Shown here in pieces: positions 1 to 13,132 of a DNA stretch of 64,000 bases. The notes under the pieces were generated by a model. That model did not search any database. It had not been told where the DNA came from and was given only the letters and a program-made list of their open reading frames with translations. Source of the stretch: Luscinia megarhynchos (taxonomy: Eukaryota; Chordata; Aves; Passeriformes; Turdidae); contig CM067570.1 in assembly GCA_034336665.1 (NCBI GenBank), positions 17,746,502-17,810,501 on the forward strand, read 5' to 3'. Position 1 is the stretch's first letter. Each line of letters starts with the position of its first letter. Both the position numbers and the translations under genes were made by a program.

Positions 1-3000
1 TTGATTTATACAGCAGTCCTGCAGCAATACAACCAACATCCTGTTTTCATCTTAAAGTACAGCTGGGCACTTTGGCCACAGACTTTATTTATCAGAGTCC
101 CCATAACTGAGTGCCTTGTCATTACAAGAAACAGCACCCTTCAACTTAGCAGCATTTTATCTTCCTGGTTCTTTCCTTAGAAAATACTTACATGCTACCT
201 ACCTGACCTACAGAGCACACAGAGGTTTACTGCAAATTTTGACACAATGTGACTTAAGTTTATAAATGTTAACTAAATACAGTAACAGACTTCTCCCACC
301 CAGGAAATCATGTAAAAAACCACCCAAGAAAATTTAGACAAAATGGAATTTCAAAGGAAAGGACAAAAATACCTAAGCTGCCAGATCTCTTAAAGCCCGT
401 GAAACACACAAATTCCTGATATCTGAAACCATCTTTTTTTAACTTCTCCCTGGATTTAGAAGTTGTCCCTGAATATAACAGCAAATCTCTGTAGAAGGCC
501 TAAAAGAACATATGTCTAAAACATTTGATCAGACATAACATTGATTATTTAATAATTCTGTATCCTGTGCTATCACAACAGTTGGAATCCTGTCAGAAAT
601 GCAGTATTTTCCACATTCTTACCCATGAAAGTAACCAGACAAAATAGCATTTTGAATGATTTACATGCTCATACTCTGAAACCATGCAGTAACTCATGAA
701 CATGCCATTCACATGTTGTCACACTTCAGAAATAGAAAGACCAAGACTGCTTAACTCTTTATCACTTTATTTGTTCAAAAGTTTTAGAAGAAATTGTGGC
801 TCATTGAATACACTAAATCAAAAAACTTTTAAAATGAAGAAAATTTTTCTAGCTATATCTATAACACATCCACATTTTTTACCCATTTATCCTCAGGCAA
901 GTGGTAAGCCCTGTGCGACCACAAGCTCAGTGAAAACAAAAAGGCAACTACTTATACCAATATAGGGCAAACTTCTTATTTAGAAGTTAATGGCCCTGAT
1001 TCAAGAGCAATAGAGGATTGGATTTGTCTGGCCAAAAAACAGCCTGTGGTAGGGACAAAGAACAAAAATTACTGCCAACACTGTACAGCAGCAGAAGACA
1101 AAGTGACAAGGATGCAGATCAAACATCAACTTGACCAGAGTGTCTGCTCCTGTTCTTAGTGATAGGAGATAAGGCAATCCCTACAAGCTGCAGACAGTTC
1201 ATTTGCTAAAATCTCCAAAATTTGTCCACATTTAACTGCAGCAGACCAGTGCTTCACTTGCCACAAAACTGAAGCTAACAAGTGGAAAACCAGAGCAGTC
1301 AATTTGGATAAAAAGTTCATGAGCAGCTATCTATACAGATCACAGAAGAATAACAAGATGCAAACAAGGGAGCACTAAAACTCACAAATCTGCAAATTCA
1401 TTTTCACCCTGCTGAGAAAAACTAAGTGTAAATAACCTCAAGCCCATCAAACTCCCCCAAGCACCATATTTTCTCTCTCCCACTAAGTATGGATTGGGTT
1501 TTCAATGCCTCCCAACAGAGGAAATCCATGAAAAGAACTCTGGCTTCATATCAGAGAAGAGACTGAAATTGTGGCTAATGGCCATCTCACTGCTCTTTTG
1601 ACATACAGAAAATGATGATCAGAATTTTAGAAATTCTTATTACATGGATATAAAGTCAGTAGCATAATGCTGTCAGCTTAAAGCAGAAAGGCTCTTTAGA
1701 TACAGAAATTCAATGCTGACACTTCAAAAACATCAAAAACTACAATATCCTAAGGTGAATACAGACAAAGAAACAAAAGCCTTGTCTAACACTAAAACAG
1801 AAAAAGGAACTACCCCAGACTTCCATGAGTCGATTACCAGCAACTTATCCCTGCCTTCTTCTGACTGAAGAAGAGGACACGAAGTTGCAACAAACTGAAT
1901 CTATCAGCACAACAGCAGCAGCAAACCTACTCAGCTGAGAACAAGACACACAACTTCCTTCTACTTAGAGAGTCCATAAGAGGGAGAGAGGTATGCAACC
2001 TCTGTCAATTATTCAGTGACTATCAAAAACCAAACAAAGAAACAAAAAAATGGGGGGAAGAAGAATCAATCTCCCCATCCAGTGTCAGATCTTTGCATGA
2101 ATCAGCCTCTCTCATAAACAAAGTTACCAAGTCACTTCTTTCTCGCTGTCACTTAAATATTTAAGTGAAAATATTTGTTAATCAAAGCCAGTGGTAAACA
2201 CAAAGGTACACAATAGTGGTACAGCTACGTCAGTTTGAGAATGTGACTCATATTTTCTGACGGTTCTCATTTTATCATCAGAAGCCAAAAGCTTTTTGAG
2301 TTCAATGACTGTTTACAATTCCAACCAATGCTATGCCATGTTCAGCTATGCTTTATCTTCGATAAAGGATCACATGTCTTTTACAGACAGATGGGAGATC
2401 TTTCGATCATGTTGAGCATTTATTCACATGATACCACAAACTGACTCAAGGAAACAGTCAGTGTATGACTGAGATATGAAATATGATGTGACAGGATGTG
2501 GGAAAGGCCGATAAGCGTAGATGGAGTTTTCCAGATCTCATTCTGCTATTAAAATTATTTTTAAATGGAAGTTAAAACTTTATCAAGTACTTCTAAACTT
2601 GGAGCTTTTGTTTTCCTGTAACAGAAGGACTCTTTGAATACACAACCATTTCTCTTTACTGAGAGTATGTTGTCAGCAAATTAATTGCACTCTTCCCAAT
2701 GAACTAGGGTAGAATTTTGCAAGGGCGTTTCTACATTAAGTTGTTAAAGCTCTTCCAAGTGGTCCTGACAAACATTTGTACAAAATAAACAATTCACTGG
2801 ACACGTCATTTCCTACTGTCCATCTCCACCACAAGCAGGAAGAGGCAGCACCAGCCTGTCAGAGAATACACAGATTTCATTCAGGAAGTGTGAAGGAATA
2901 TCCAGCTGCTCTTCTCTAGTGGAGACAGAATGCAGAACAGCTGCCTCTTATGCAGAATGCTGACCAACAAACACCACAGAGATCTTTCCACAAGACCACT

Positions 3001-4046
3001 CAGGGTACCAAGTCATTTCAAAGGCTCCATCTATAGGAGCAGTATAGCATAGGATGAAATCTCTGCATTTATGTTATGTGTCATTATTTCCAAGCAGTCT
3101 CAATTCTGGATTAAGTACTGGCAAGTAGTCTTAAAAAAAAAAATTCCTATAAACCTGTTAGCTGGCAGGCTTTACATATTATAACTACAAAGTCCAGGAA
3201 AATTTAGGTGCAAGTAAAAGCAGGAAGAAAACCTAACATTAGGACCCCTTAAGCAATAAAAAGTATCTTAAAGAACCCCATAAGGGGGAAAAAAAAAAAA
3301 AAAAAGAAGAAACAATTGTTTTGTTGGAATATTTCTAAAAGTATCATAGTACCACATCCCCATTTTTTTCTAAAATAAATCATTGTAAAACTTTTAAGTA
3401 TACTTTTAAGGTCTCATCCAACATTTACAATCCATTGCATTTCTCTCCTCCTTTATTAACTTAAGATTTATGGATAAAGATCCATTACAGTAGTGTATTT
3501 TGGGAGGAAGACTGGAAAGTTTGCAAGAATGTTTGGGCAGTGGAAATATAAGAATGATGCTTAGAAATCAGACAGAGATCCCAACAGTTCAGACAGTGAT
3601 GTCAGATCCTTATTACTTTTCCAAAATAAGCCTCTTCAGAGTCTCTCTTATAGCCCTCACTATCAACAACAACTCTGAAGAAGTGCTTATAAAACACTTT
3701 GGTTTTCCTTGCTTCTCTACAAAAGTGAAAAAGCATTGCCTGGTGTATTGACAATATCTCAATAATACCTAGGATGGGGTAGGGGGGATTTTGTGCTCTG
3801 CACTGCAAAAGAATCATCAAAACAAATCACAAAAATTGTCTAGATTCCAAAATCCTCTGATCCCTGCATATATCACTTGGCAGAAAACCAGAGCCCTCTC
3901 CTTACTCCAAAAAAACCCCCCATCAACCACCAGGAAACAAGAGAAGCATGAAGAAGCTGAATGAGTAAAGATACATCTGACCCAGTTCCATCAGTTCATT
4001 TCTACAACTAGTTCCTAATAATCTGTCATGCAGATGTCAAATTATT

Positions 4047-4095
4047 TATATATATATATATATATATATATCTATAGCTATATAGCTATATATCT
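4047..4095. repeat. (TA)12 microsatellite with TATAGC tail
   Basis: Twelve uninterrupted TA units at 4047–4070 are followed by an imperfect TATAGC-type stretch to about 4095. It is a simple repeat inside COBLL1 intron 1 and is likely length-polymorphic. Confidence 0.95.
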
Positions 4096-6407
4096 AATTC
4101 CGAGAAAGGACAGCATGTAATACAAGAATAAAATTACTGCTACTGGCCCAACAAAGTAACAGGTAAACTCTGACCTGCTTGAATAAAGAAACAAGAATCC
4201 TATTTAATGTTTGTAGCTATCACTGTCAGCCTTGAGACCTCAGCTTCAAGTCCTGCAATGTCCAAGGCATTACTCAGCTACAGATAAGCGAGCAGATGAG
4301 ATCAGCAACTGCAAAGGCAGTGAATGACCCCACTTTAAAATGCCACATAAAAGGGCCTGGAAGATCCTTCTCCCCTCCAACAGTGTAGTGAAAAATATTC
4401 TCAATGCCCGTATAAGTACAAGGGAACAATATGTGTTGAGCTAGGTAAAACAGAACACATAATTTTTAAACACAAAAGTGGATTTATAAAGAGAAGAATT
4501 TATAGTTTCAGACTGAAGTCAGGGAAGAGGAATTAGATATAGGGAGAATGGGATACAGGGGGAAAAGACCAAGCTGAAGGGCCAGGCTCTCACTAAACCT
4601 GAAGATTTAAAAGAATGCACAAAGCCAAAATGTGAAAAGATCCACTCAACTTGCTGTGCTCTTACCCTTTCAGGCAAAAATAAAGTACATCTTTCTTTAC
4701 TAGGAGCTGTAGATTTACAAACTTATTTAAGATTGAACAAAAAGGAACTTCCTCCAAGCAGTGAGTACTCTAAAAAGTGAATGAGGTAAATATAGCTCAA
4801 GGAGGGTGCCAAGGATGGAATTAGTGAGGCTGATTTGTAATGTGGGTGGAAGGAGAGGATCAGAATTGCAGGCAATAGGAAGTAAGGGACCATGAATCAG
4901 ACCCCAGCAGAGGATACAGAAAAGTTTATGTCTGGAGATTTCAGAGGGTAAATAGAAAAAGCAGTAACTCTTCAGGAATGAAAACTGGGAACAACTTTCA
5001 ACATATAATGCTACCTGATTCATGAGGAATTAAATATTCTGAATTCTTAAAATTTTAAAGAATTTAAAAATTTTAAAAAGCAAAGCCCAAATTTCTGGCA
5101 TGGATTGAATTTCTGATTTTACCCAAATCCTGAAAATTATCAGAAATTCATCCTCTAGAAATTCCACCTACTATACTATTGTCATCAACTAACACACACC
5201 TTGTTTGTCTTACTAAAGAAGTAAAAATCTCATCCACCCATACAAGTAATTTCTACGCTCTCAAAGCCAGAATGGTTACATTTTGAATTCCGCATAACAT
5301 TATTTTTTCATGAGAAGGGCAGAACGTTGAAGTCCTTAGCTAATAATTAGTAAGGAAAGAAGTACTTCATCTTTGCCTCGAGGATTACAACCAGCAGGAC
5401 AAGTTGTAAACATTTGTTTTTTCAACTTTGTTACAAACAGGTATTTTGGCTCTTTTGTTTTGTTTTTTTTTAGGAAATCAGTGTCAAAGCGTTATTATTC
5501 CCACATAAAAAGAGCTTTCAGCATTGCTGTCACAAGAAAAGTTAAACAATAGCCAGCTCAGCAGATTATCCTATACTTCCAATATTATGCCCAGTTGATT
5601 TGTCAATCTAGTTTGACAGTATAGATGGACTGAGCTAGGTTTTACAAAAGTCAAGAGCAATACAATGATACTTAAACAAATGGGAAGCTAGTAAAAAACA
5701 AATAAAAAAACCCACAAACCAAACTTGGCATATCACGTTCTTCCCTAATGAAGAATAAATCCTACCCTAAATTACTTTGAACATTCTTATTTAACTCAAT
5801 TAGTTCAACAAAGATCCCAGGACATCAAAAGGGGAGGGAGGAAGGGGCAAAAAACCCAGACAAAACAATCAAACAGTCAAACAGAATGAAACAAAAAAAT
5901 GTAATTCATTTTGTGAAACAAAGAATTAAAAAAAAAGAAGCAGTTCCTCCAGACAACTTTGTCAATTGTAAGTCTGTATTAAGGGCAGAGCTGAAAATGC
6001 TTATGCTCTTCCCACTGCACAACGTGTAAAAGTTACCTGTCAAGCCCCGTGTATAGAAAAGCTTCAGTTTGGAAGAAAATCCAGCTGAAGGTCTGACATT
6101 AAAATAAAGTAAAAGACCGAAAGAGAAAACTAATTCTCAACAGAAAACCAAGGCCAATGAACACAAAAAAAACCTCACTTTTAAATTAATACATCAATAA
6201 CTCAGGAATATTAGATTGAAAAATTATTTGATTTTAAGAAAAATACACATATTTCTAATGTTGGTTTTTTGAGATGGGCTGGTGTTTTCCTTACTAGAGG
6301 TATTTTGTCTCTTTGTTGGAGGAAAATTCAAGCTCACAACATTTCTTGTTTAACACAGAGCAACAGTTTGCAGTGTTTGGGAAGATGTTTGTATGTCTAT
6401 TATTCCA

Positions 6408-6424
6408 GATATATATAGATATAG

Positions 6425-6461
<37 letters not shown>

Positions 6462-6472
6462 TATATAGATAC
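6408..6472. repeat. Compound (GATA/TA)–(GA)13 microsatellite
   Basis: An imperfect ATAGATAT stretch is followed by about thirteen AG units (6435–6460) and closes with another ATATATAGAT segment. On the minus strand it opens a spurious Leu-Ser/Ile-Tyr frame, which is not a gene. Confidence 0.95.
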
Positions 6473-9400
6473 AGGATTCCAAACCAAGCAGCTCTATTTC
6501 CAGAATAAAAATGAAAACTAAATAAATGTGCAGAAAAGTATTTTTAAAACACAGCTATGAAAGCTTCCAAGCTGTACTATTTCTTCAATGGGAACCTCTT
6601 TAGGGGTAAATCTTGCATTAAAACTCATCCTTTCTCACAGAAGAAAGCTTAAGCCCAGCTAAAAATAATCACATGCTCTATTTTCTTTAACTGAAAAAAA
6701 TAATCCTGACAACCATGTCAATAGTTCCCAAGGCAGATATTTTATAGATAGATAAGGGACTCATCCTTTAAGCACCTATGGCACTCTGATCATTTACAAC
6801 ACCCAAACAAATGCACATGTGCCTTCTGAACTGGATAACCTCCTAGCAAGTAAAAACAAATCCAGGAACTCTGAATTCTCTAAGAATTTCCATGGTATTC
6901 CATTTCTGCATTAAACCATGAAAAAAATGCAGTTATATCCATCGGTCTATCACATGAAGATTTTAAGTCAGAAAACATCTACTGGAACTCCAGTTAGTAA
7001 GTGTTTATAAAGAGCTGCATTTTAAATTGTGGGACCTTACCTCAGGAGAGAATTCAGGTGAAGCATCAAGCTTTTAATTGGTTCCTACAGCTCAGAACAG
7101 CAGAGGTGGTTTTCTTTCCCCCTTGAGCCCTCCATTGTTGCAAGCTGCACAGTCAGAGTTTCCTCTTCATTGTGCTAATGCTGGGCACAGCCACAGAACT
7201 CTACAGGAATCTAGGAGCCAACATCTCAGCTTCTTGTCATCCTCTAACTCCCGAAAGTCAGCTCTTTTAGAGCTTTACACAGTGATACCCACAGTGAAGA
7301 GCAACTTTCTCAAACTGCAGCTATGTGAACTTAAGTTAGAGTAGCAGCTGCTGGTGAAGCGAGACCAGGTGAGAAGAAAAAGTGCACAATCAGGTCTGGT
7401 TTAACCTGCAAGCAGCCATAAAAGAGAACACCTGATATTCTTTGTATCCACTACATTAACACAGCAACTCATTATACTGACTTGCTAATTTCTAGAAAAA
7501 AGAATAAATATTTAGTTGAGCATGCTAACCTTGTTACAGCTTCAAGGGCTGGCTGGATAATCTGGCATCTGCTCTTCCCCAGCACACATAAAACTACAGT
7601 GGCAGCTCAGAACAGCAGTCAGGCTAGAAAAACCAGCATGCTCAGAAATTTTTTTTACAAGCTGCAGTCCAGATAGTCAGAAATGGTACTGCACTTTATG
7701 AAGGGAGACCTATTTAGGTGTTGCCAGATTACAGGAGAAATAATTTGTTTGTGACTTTAAAATAGTCCTACTCAATTATTTTGTCTGTCAGATGACAGAA
7801 ATCATCTGAAGACCTTCAGTTTCCTCTGGAATCCAAGGTTTTGGTCCCCCACAAGGGACTCTCTTCTTCTTCCACCCAACACAGATGAGCCTACTCAAAA
7901 CAGTGATCTTCAGGTTTATGTAAACACTGTGGTCTGTCTAAAGTACATTAAAAAAAAATATCTGGTAACTGCAGAAAAAAAGAACCTACCCGAAGGTAAC
8001 ACCAAAACCCAGCTTCCAGTCTCAAGCACTTTTACTCCTCAAATGCTTTAGATACCTCACTATCTAGCTCTCACTTTTATTTTTCACAGGATACCAACAC
8101 ATTTGGACAAAGCTTGGAAGTAACTCTGCTGATCTCTATTTGCGTATTATCCTCCTACACATTTTTTCACCCTAGTATCCACATTCCACCCCCTAATGTT
8201 TTCTTGATCTCATTCCCACAGCAACACACTCCAACAGGGAACATTTCCAGCAACTATTCCATAGGCACCCAGCAATGACTTCAGACTTGACAAAGTTTGA
8301 GTAAACAGCTTTTAAATACAACATTCAGTTAATGGCATCAGTCATTCCACTATTTGAGGCTGCCTTGCTTAAGGCAGTTACATTAAGAAGAACAACATAA
8401 TCACTTCAAGAAGTGTTATGTGTACATTTGGAACACAGCTGGCAAATTGGCCCCTGGAATGATTAGCATTCAAGTGGCTCCCGATGGGCATCCACCCACA
8501 AAGGAGCTACCTCCCTGCTTCAAACATCCAGCAAGCTCTACAGTCCCAAATTCTCAAAATTCTTTCCATTTTATTATTGCTGATTTACTAGTTCTTCATC
8601 AGGGTCATGAGGTGAGAAGAACATGCTAAGTATTATCTTGAAGTCCTCAGTCTAAGAAATGAAGCACGTCTAAGACAGGACCACTTGATAAACCCACAAT
8701 GGCCTAACCTCTGATCCTAAACACTGCTGCCACTTATTAGCAGCAGCACAAGACGCCTTGAACTTAATGATAAACACGTGTACATAATATACACAGCAAT
8801 GGAAACTGCTAATTCATTGCAAGAGAAAAACCTAGTTTCACCCTTACATAAATTTCACCAAACTGAGCAAAGTCAGACACGGACCCAAGTCCTCACCCCC
8901 ACTGGGGCTGTGGCTCAGGCATAGAATGCTTGGTTTGAAGCTATTGCTACACTTGCTGTCCCTTCCCACACTCGGCAACAGGAAGGACTTTCATTCATAT
9001 TTGAATAAACCTGTGGCTATGCTGTGAGCTGACTCAAACGAACTCTTGAAAGAGAAGGAAGAGAGCCCAAATCAGTATTCCAAGCTTGACACCACACATT
9101 TGCCAACACTGTGGCACAGCTGATGTCTCCGTAACGTGACTGAAATGATTTGATAAAAACTCAGTTACGTGAAAGAAAAAAGGTAAATTTCTTGGGTTTT
9201 CTGAAAACATCTCTCACTTCCTCAGACAGCCCTGGAAACCATGTGAAAGAGACTTTTCTCCTGTTCTCCTTAAATTTTTCAAATACATCCACTATGTCAA
9301 GCAACAGTGAATGGGAAGCTGAAGACACACAGAAGCGTTTCTGGCACTAAGCTAATCAAAGCTGTTTGGCCCTGCCCCTTTCCCCACACAACCAGCTCTA

Positions 9401-11934
9401 TCTTCAGGCCCTGGAGGGCAGCTCCATCTCCTAAGCATGTTTTTGTTAGACACACAGTGAAAATGACAACAAAGGGGGCTTGCTTTGGTAAAGCAGGTCA
9501 GAAGCTGTTATTTTATATGTAAGCATATAGCTTTAAATATGATTTACAGGAACAAATGAAATAACACAAAATTCTCAGAAATATTACAATTGAATTAAAG
9601 GTGGATCTCAACACAAAAGCTAGTATTTCAAAGGACAGCAATATTACATTTACCAAAATCCACATTTGCTCCAGTATTCTAATGGCATATTAAGCCATAA
9701 TACAGTTCTTCATGGTAAAATCCTGTGTCCACTACTGGCATCTACTTGTAACGGAAAAATCTGTTTACTCCAGGTTACGGGATTGCTGTCCAGCAACAGT
9801 AGGAAAGTTGTGTTCAGAAGGTAGGATACCAACTACAGTCACTTCTTTTTTATATTTATAAGTATTAAATCACACATTTTCCTACTACTTCGTAAAGCAA
9901 ATTCAGCTCTGTGATGAACAGGAACAGACTCTGTCAACTGGCCTGGCGGGAGCTCTAAGCTGTGAGTGCTGCTCAGACTCAGGGTAAAATAGATGAGCTA
10001 TAAAACTGCTTAACTGTCCAGCCAAGTTTCTCCTGCCAGGAGAAGAAACTATGTGTCATGGCCAGCCAGTTACTGGGCACACCTCCTATTCATCGTATTC
10101 CAAAATACTCCAGCCAGTTGCTGGGCATACTCTCTAGTCACCATTTTATAAACAAAAAAAAACCCCAAAAAATCCAGCAGAAGACTTTTTTTAAAAAAAA
10201 TTATTTTCTTATTTACCTTGAATGTACAGAGAGAATAACATGGACATGTTTCTCACCGAATTTAAGCAAATATTTTTATCCACAGCCAGTTTTTAATAAA
10301 CAATTTTTCAGTAGGAAAGCATAATCCTGCATGCAAAAAAAAAAAAAAAAAAGAAATTACAGGATCCTTTCCCAAAGCTTGTCCCCACAGATCTGGTAAC
10401 AAAATTCTGTATTAAAGAGCCACCAGTGATCAAGTTATATAGGAGTTCCAAGCTTTAACTAACATCAGTGCTCGAAAATTTACAAAACACTACCTTCTTA
10501 GTAGCTAGCACAAACAAACTTTCTCAGCTGTTAAGAGTTACCAGAAATTACTCCACAAAACTTCAAACAGTGATTTAAGAACACATTGGCTGGTAAACAG
10601 TTTTCAGCTGCAGATTAACACTTTCAACCTGGTTAGACAAGTTAAGAAATATAACATAGTACATTACATCATTTGGTAATACATTTAAAGAAAATGCTAC
10701 TTCAACTGAAATTCTTCCCATGATTGCACAAATTTTCCTACCATCTCAGAGAGGGAACAGTAACTGCATACTATTCAAAAATGTATCTGTGGACTATTTT
10801 CAGTAAAACTGGGAGTTGTCTTCTTTTCTGGTATATCCACATTTTTTCCTCAATTCCAGCATTTATGAGCAAATGAGACCATCTTACGGAAATAGTAAAG
10901 ACTGTGAATAAAGAACTTTTGCAGCAAGAAAGGCATGGCAACTTGGTTTTCTAAACACTAAATTATATGTGAAGAGCTGATAAAAGTCCTGAAAATCTCT
11001 CTCCAGGGCTAATGCAATGAGCACTACTGTCAGCTATATATTTCTCCCAACTGAGAAGTGGATGCTTACAGATGCCTGAAGTCACATAAAGGGAACTTAG
11101 ATGTCAAGCAGCAGCCAAAATTCACTATACCAAACAGCTTTATAGCAGGCTACAGGCCTACAGGAACTGTCAGAACAGCCAAAGTTTAGTGTCTCTCTGT
11201 TTGTTCTTGTTTCTGCTCACAAGTAAAACCAAGGACTTTCAAGACATAATGTTTTTGCCACTCCCTAACCTGGAAAAAAACATTATTATCCTACACTCAG
11301 CCGTTCCAACTCTGCTTAAGTACACAGAGTCTTAAAAATGCAGTAATTATCTATACTGTAATTATACCTTCTACACTGATCAACAATATAAAGTCAATTT
11401 CTCAACGGCTACATATAAATGTGGAATGGTGACAAGGCCTTAAGTGAATAAATACTCCTCCCTTTAGGAGGAGCCATGACTTCAAACTGGTCTGATTATT
11501 GCTGCAAATACTACAGTAAATTGTCAACATATGCACCTGTTTATCCTGTAGCCACTTGGTCGAGCAATCCAACAAATCCATTTCTGCAAGTAGTATGGAA
11601 GCTTCACAAAAACGTTAACGCTAAAAAATATACCCACCATGTATTTTGTCCACTCTATTTAGAGATAATTTCACCAGTCTTACCAGTATTTTGATTCACT
11701 CCCATTCCTAGTGCAGCCACTGAGTAAATGAATTTTCTACAAACATACCTGAATAGTTCGGGAAAAATCTTCCTTCTCCTCATCTATAACTGGGGTAGTT
11801 TTACGTAGGATTTAAGAAAGACGTTCTTTAAAGTCAGATTTTCTACTATAAGCAAAACCAGAGTGGCATTACACGTAAAACGAAACAAGCCATCCCTTTT
11901 ACTACTCCAAACAGATGCTGCTTGTTTATCTCCC

Positions 11935-13120
11935 TTTCCCCAGCGCCGGCAGTTCCCGGAGCAGCGAGGAGGGCGCATCCCACCCAAACCGCCGCCGCGC
12001 TCACCCAGAGAGCTGCGAGTTGTCTCCGCACACCTAGGGATGCTCGGACGGCAAGTGCTGACCTGCAGGGACGTGCCGGAGGCGCGGATCCCGGCAGCGC
12101 CGGCGGGCGGGCTGCGCTCGTCCCTGCGGGCACTGCCCGCGGCGCGGGGCCGGCGCTGCAGCCGCTGCTCGGGCGGGCACGGCCGCGGAGGGCGGCGGCC
12201 CGACGGGCCGGTCCCGCAGCCCCGGCCAGCAGCTCCCGCAGCCGTTTAACGGCCGCGCCGCTCCGCCGGCCCGCGGCCCGCCCGGGGCTCCCGCCCCCGC
12301 CTCCGCAGCCCCGCCGAGGGCACGGGGAGCGCGCCCGCCCGCGGGGCGCTGGGAGCCGCCTACCGAGCGCCGCACCTCACAGCGGGACACGCACGGCACC
12401 GGCCTCCGCGACCCGAGCTGCCCCTCGCTCTCACCTCACCTCACCCAGCCCCGCGCACGGCCCGGCTCCCGCCGGCTGGCCCTCGGAGCCGGGGCGCCCG
12501 CCCGCACCCCGAGCTGCGCTTACCCGGAGGGCGGCGGGGCGGCCGCCGGCCGAGCGCTGCCGTCCATGCCGGCGGCCAAGGGAGCGCAGGGCGGGCGCAA
12601 GCCGGGGACCCGCCCGCACCGCCGCGGCTCCCCGCCTCACCTGCTCGGGGCGGGCTGAGGGCGGCCCCGCTCCGCAGCCCCCGGCGCCGCCTCGCCCCCG
12701 AGCCCGGGCATTCCCCGCTGTTTACAGCACGGACACTGAACGCCTGCCTGTCGCCAGGCTCCTGCCGCTCGCGGAACCACACCTTGGGCGTAGGGGAAAA
12801 AAACACAGAGCTAGGGAAAAAAAAAATAAATAAAAAAGAGGAAAAATGGCAAAACCGAACTTCGCGGCGAGAAACTTGAAACCCAGAACACAGAGACTCC
12901 CTGTTCCCGTCCCAGCGCCTTCGTCCCGCCCGCCCCCACACAGCCGGCTGTCCCTCCAGCTGCGGCCGGAGCGGGGACTCCTCGGCCCCGGCCGCGGGCT
13001 GGCCGCTGCCAGCGGGGGCAGGGCCGCTCCTCTCGGCTGGAATTTTCCTTTCCTCGAGCGGAGCGTCCCGGCGGCCGCCTCGGGCTCAGCCCTTTCCCAT
13101 TCCAGCCGCCAGGGCGCGAG
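11935..13120 (-). promoter_or_regulatory. COBLL1: CpG island promoter of COBLL1
   Basis: Base composition changes abruptly from AT-rich to very GC-rich with dense CpG at about 11.94 kb and returns near 13.12 kb. The island contains the COBLL1 first coding exon on the minus strand, so it is read as that gene's promoter and 5' UTR region. No TATA box stands out, as is usual for island promoters. Several extra donor-like GTGAGG strings on the minus strand (for example near 12.44 and 12.64 kb) would allow alternative 5' UTR splicing. The many overlapping open frames here are composition artefacts. The exact start of transcription cannot be set from sequence alone. Confidence 0.85.
12524..12567 (-). 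CDS. COBLL1: COBLL1 first coding exon (gene partial)
   Basis: On the minus strand an ATG at 12567 has a strong start context (G at -3, G at +4). It opens 14 codons plus two bases, reading MDGSARPAAAPPPS, and ends at a good splice donor (GG then GTAAGC, intron from 12523). The beginning resembles mammalian COBLL1, which starts MDGRTPRPQDAP and whose first coding exon I recall being about this short. COBLL1 (cordon-bleu WH2 repeat protein like 1) is an actin-associated cytoplasmic protein. The neighbour supports the call: COBLL1 lies just downstream of SLC38A11 in the same orientation in vertebrates, as here. The rest of the gene lies left of the window. The match covers few residues, so the call depends on start context, donor, CpG island and synteny together. 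Confidence 0.75.
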
Positions 13121-13132
13121 ACGAAGTCCCTC

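Larger units (their letters stand above)
1..12523 (-). other. COBLL1: COBLL1 intron 1 (partial, runs off the left edge)
   Basis: This stretch lies downstream, on the minus strand, of the COBLL1 first-exon donor and is read as the start of its first intron. I looked for a second COBLL1 exon (lysine/proline-rich stretch followed by the cordon-bleu N-terminal domain) on the minus strand and saw none; that intron is long in mammals, so this is expected. All open frames here are under 100 codons, apart from those created by the CpG island at the right end, and have no family features. Contents are AT-rich unique sequence, a TA/TATAGC microsatellite near 4.05 kb, a GATA/GA microsatellite near 6.4 kb, and A-tracts at 3289–3305 and 10335–10352. 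The intron assignment is inference from the donor and from synteny. Confidence 0.7.

Noticed and set aside
6294..6482. 62-codon minus-strand frame with Leu-Ser and Ile-Tyr repeats
   Set aside because: Translation of the GA/GATA microsatellite.
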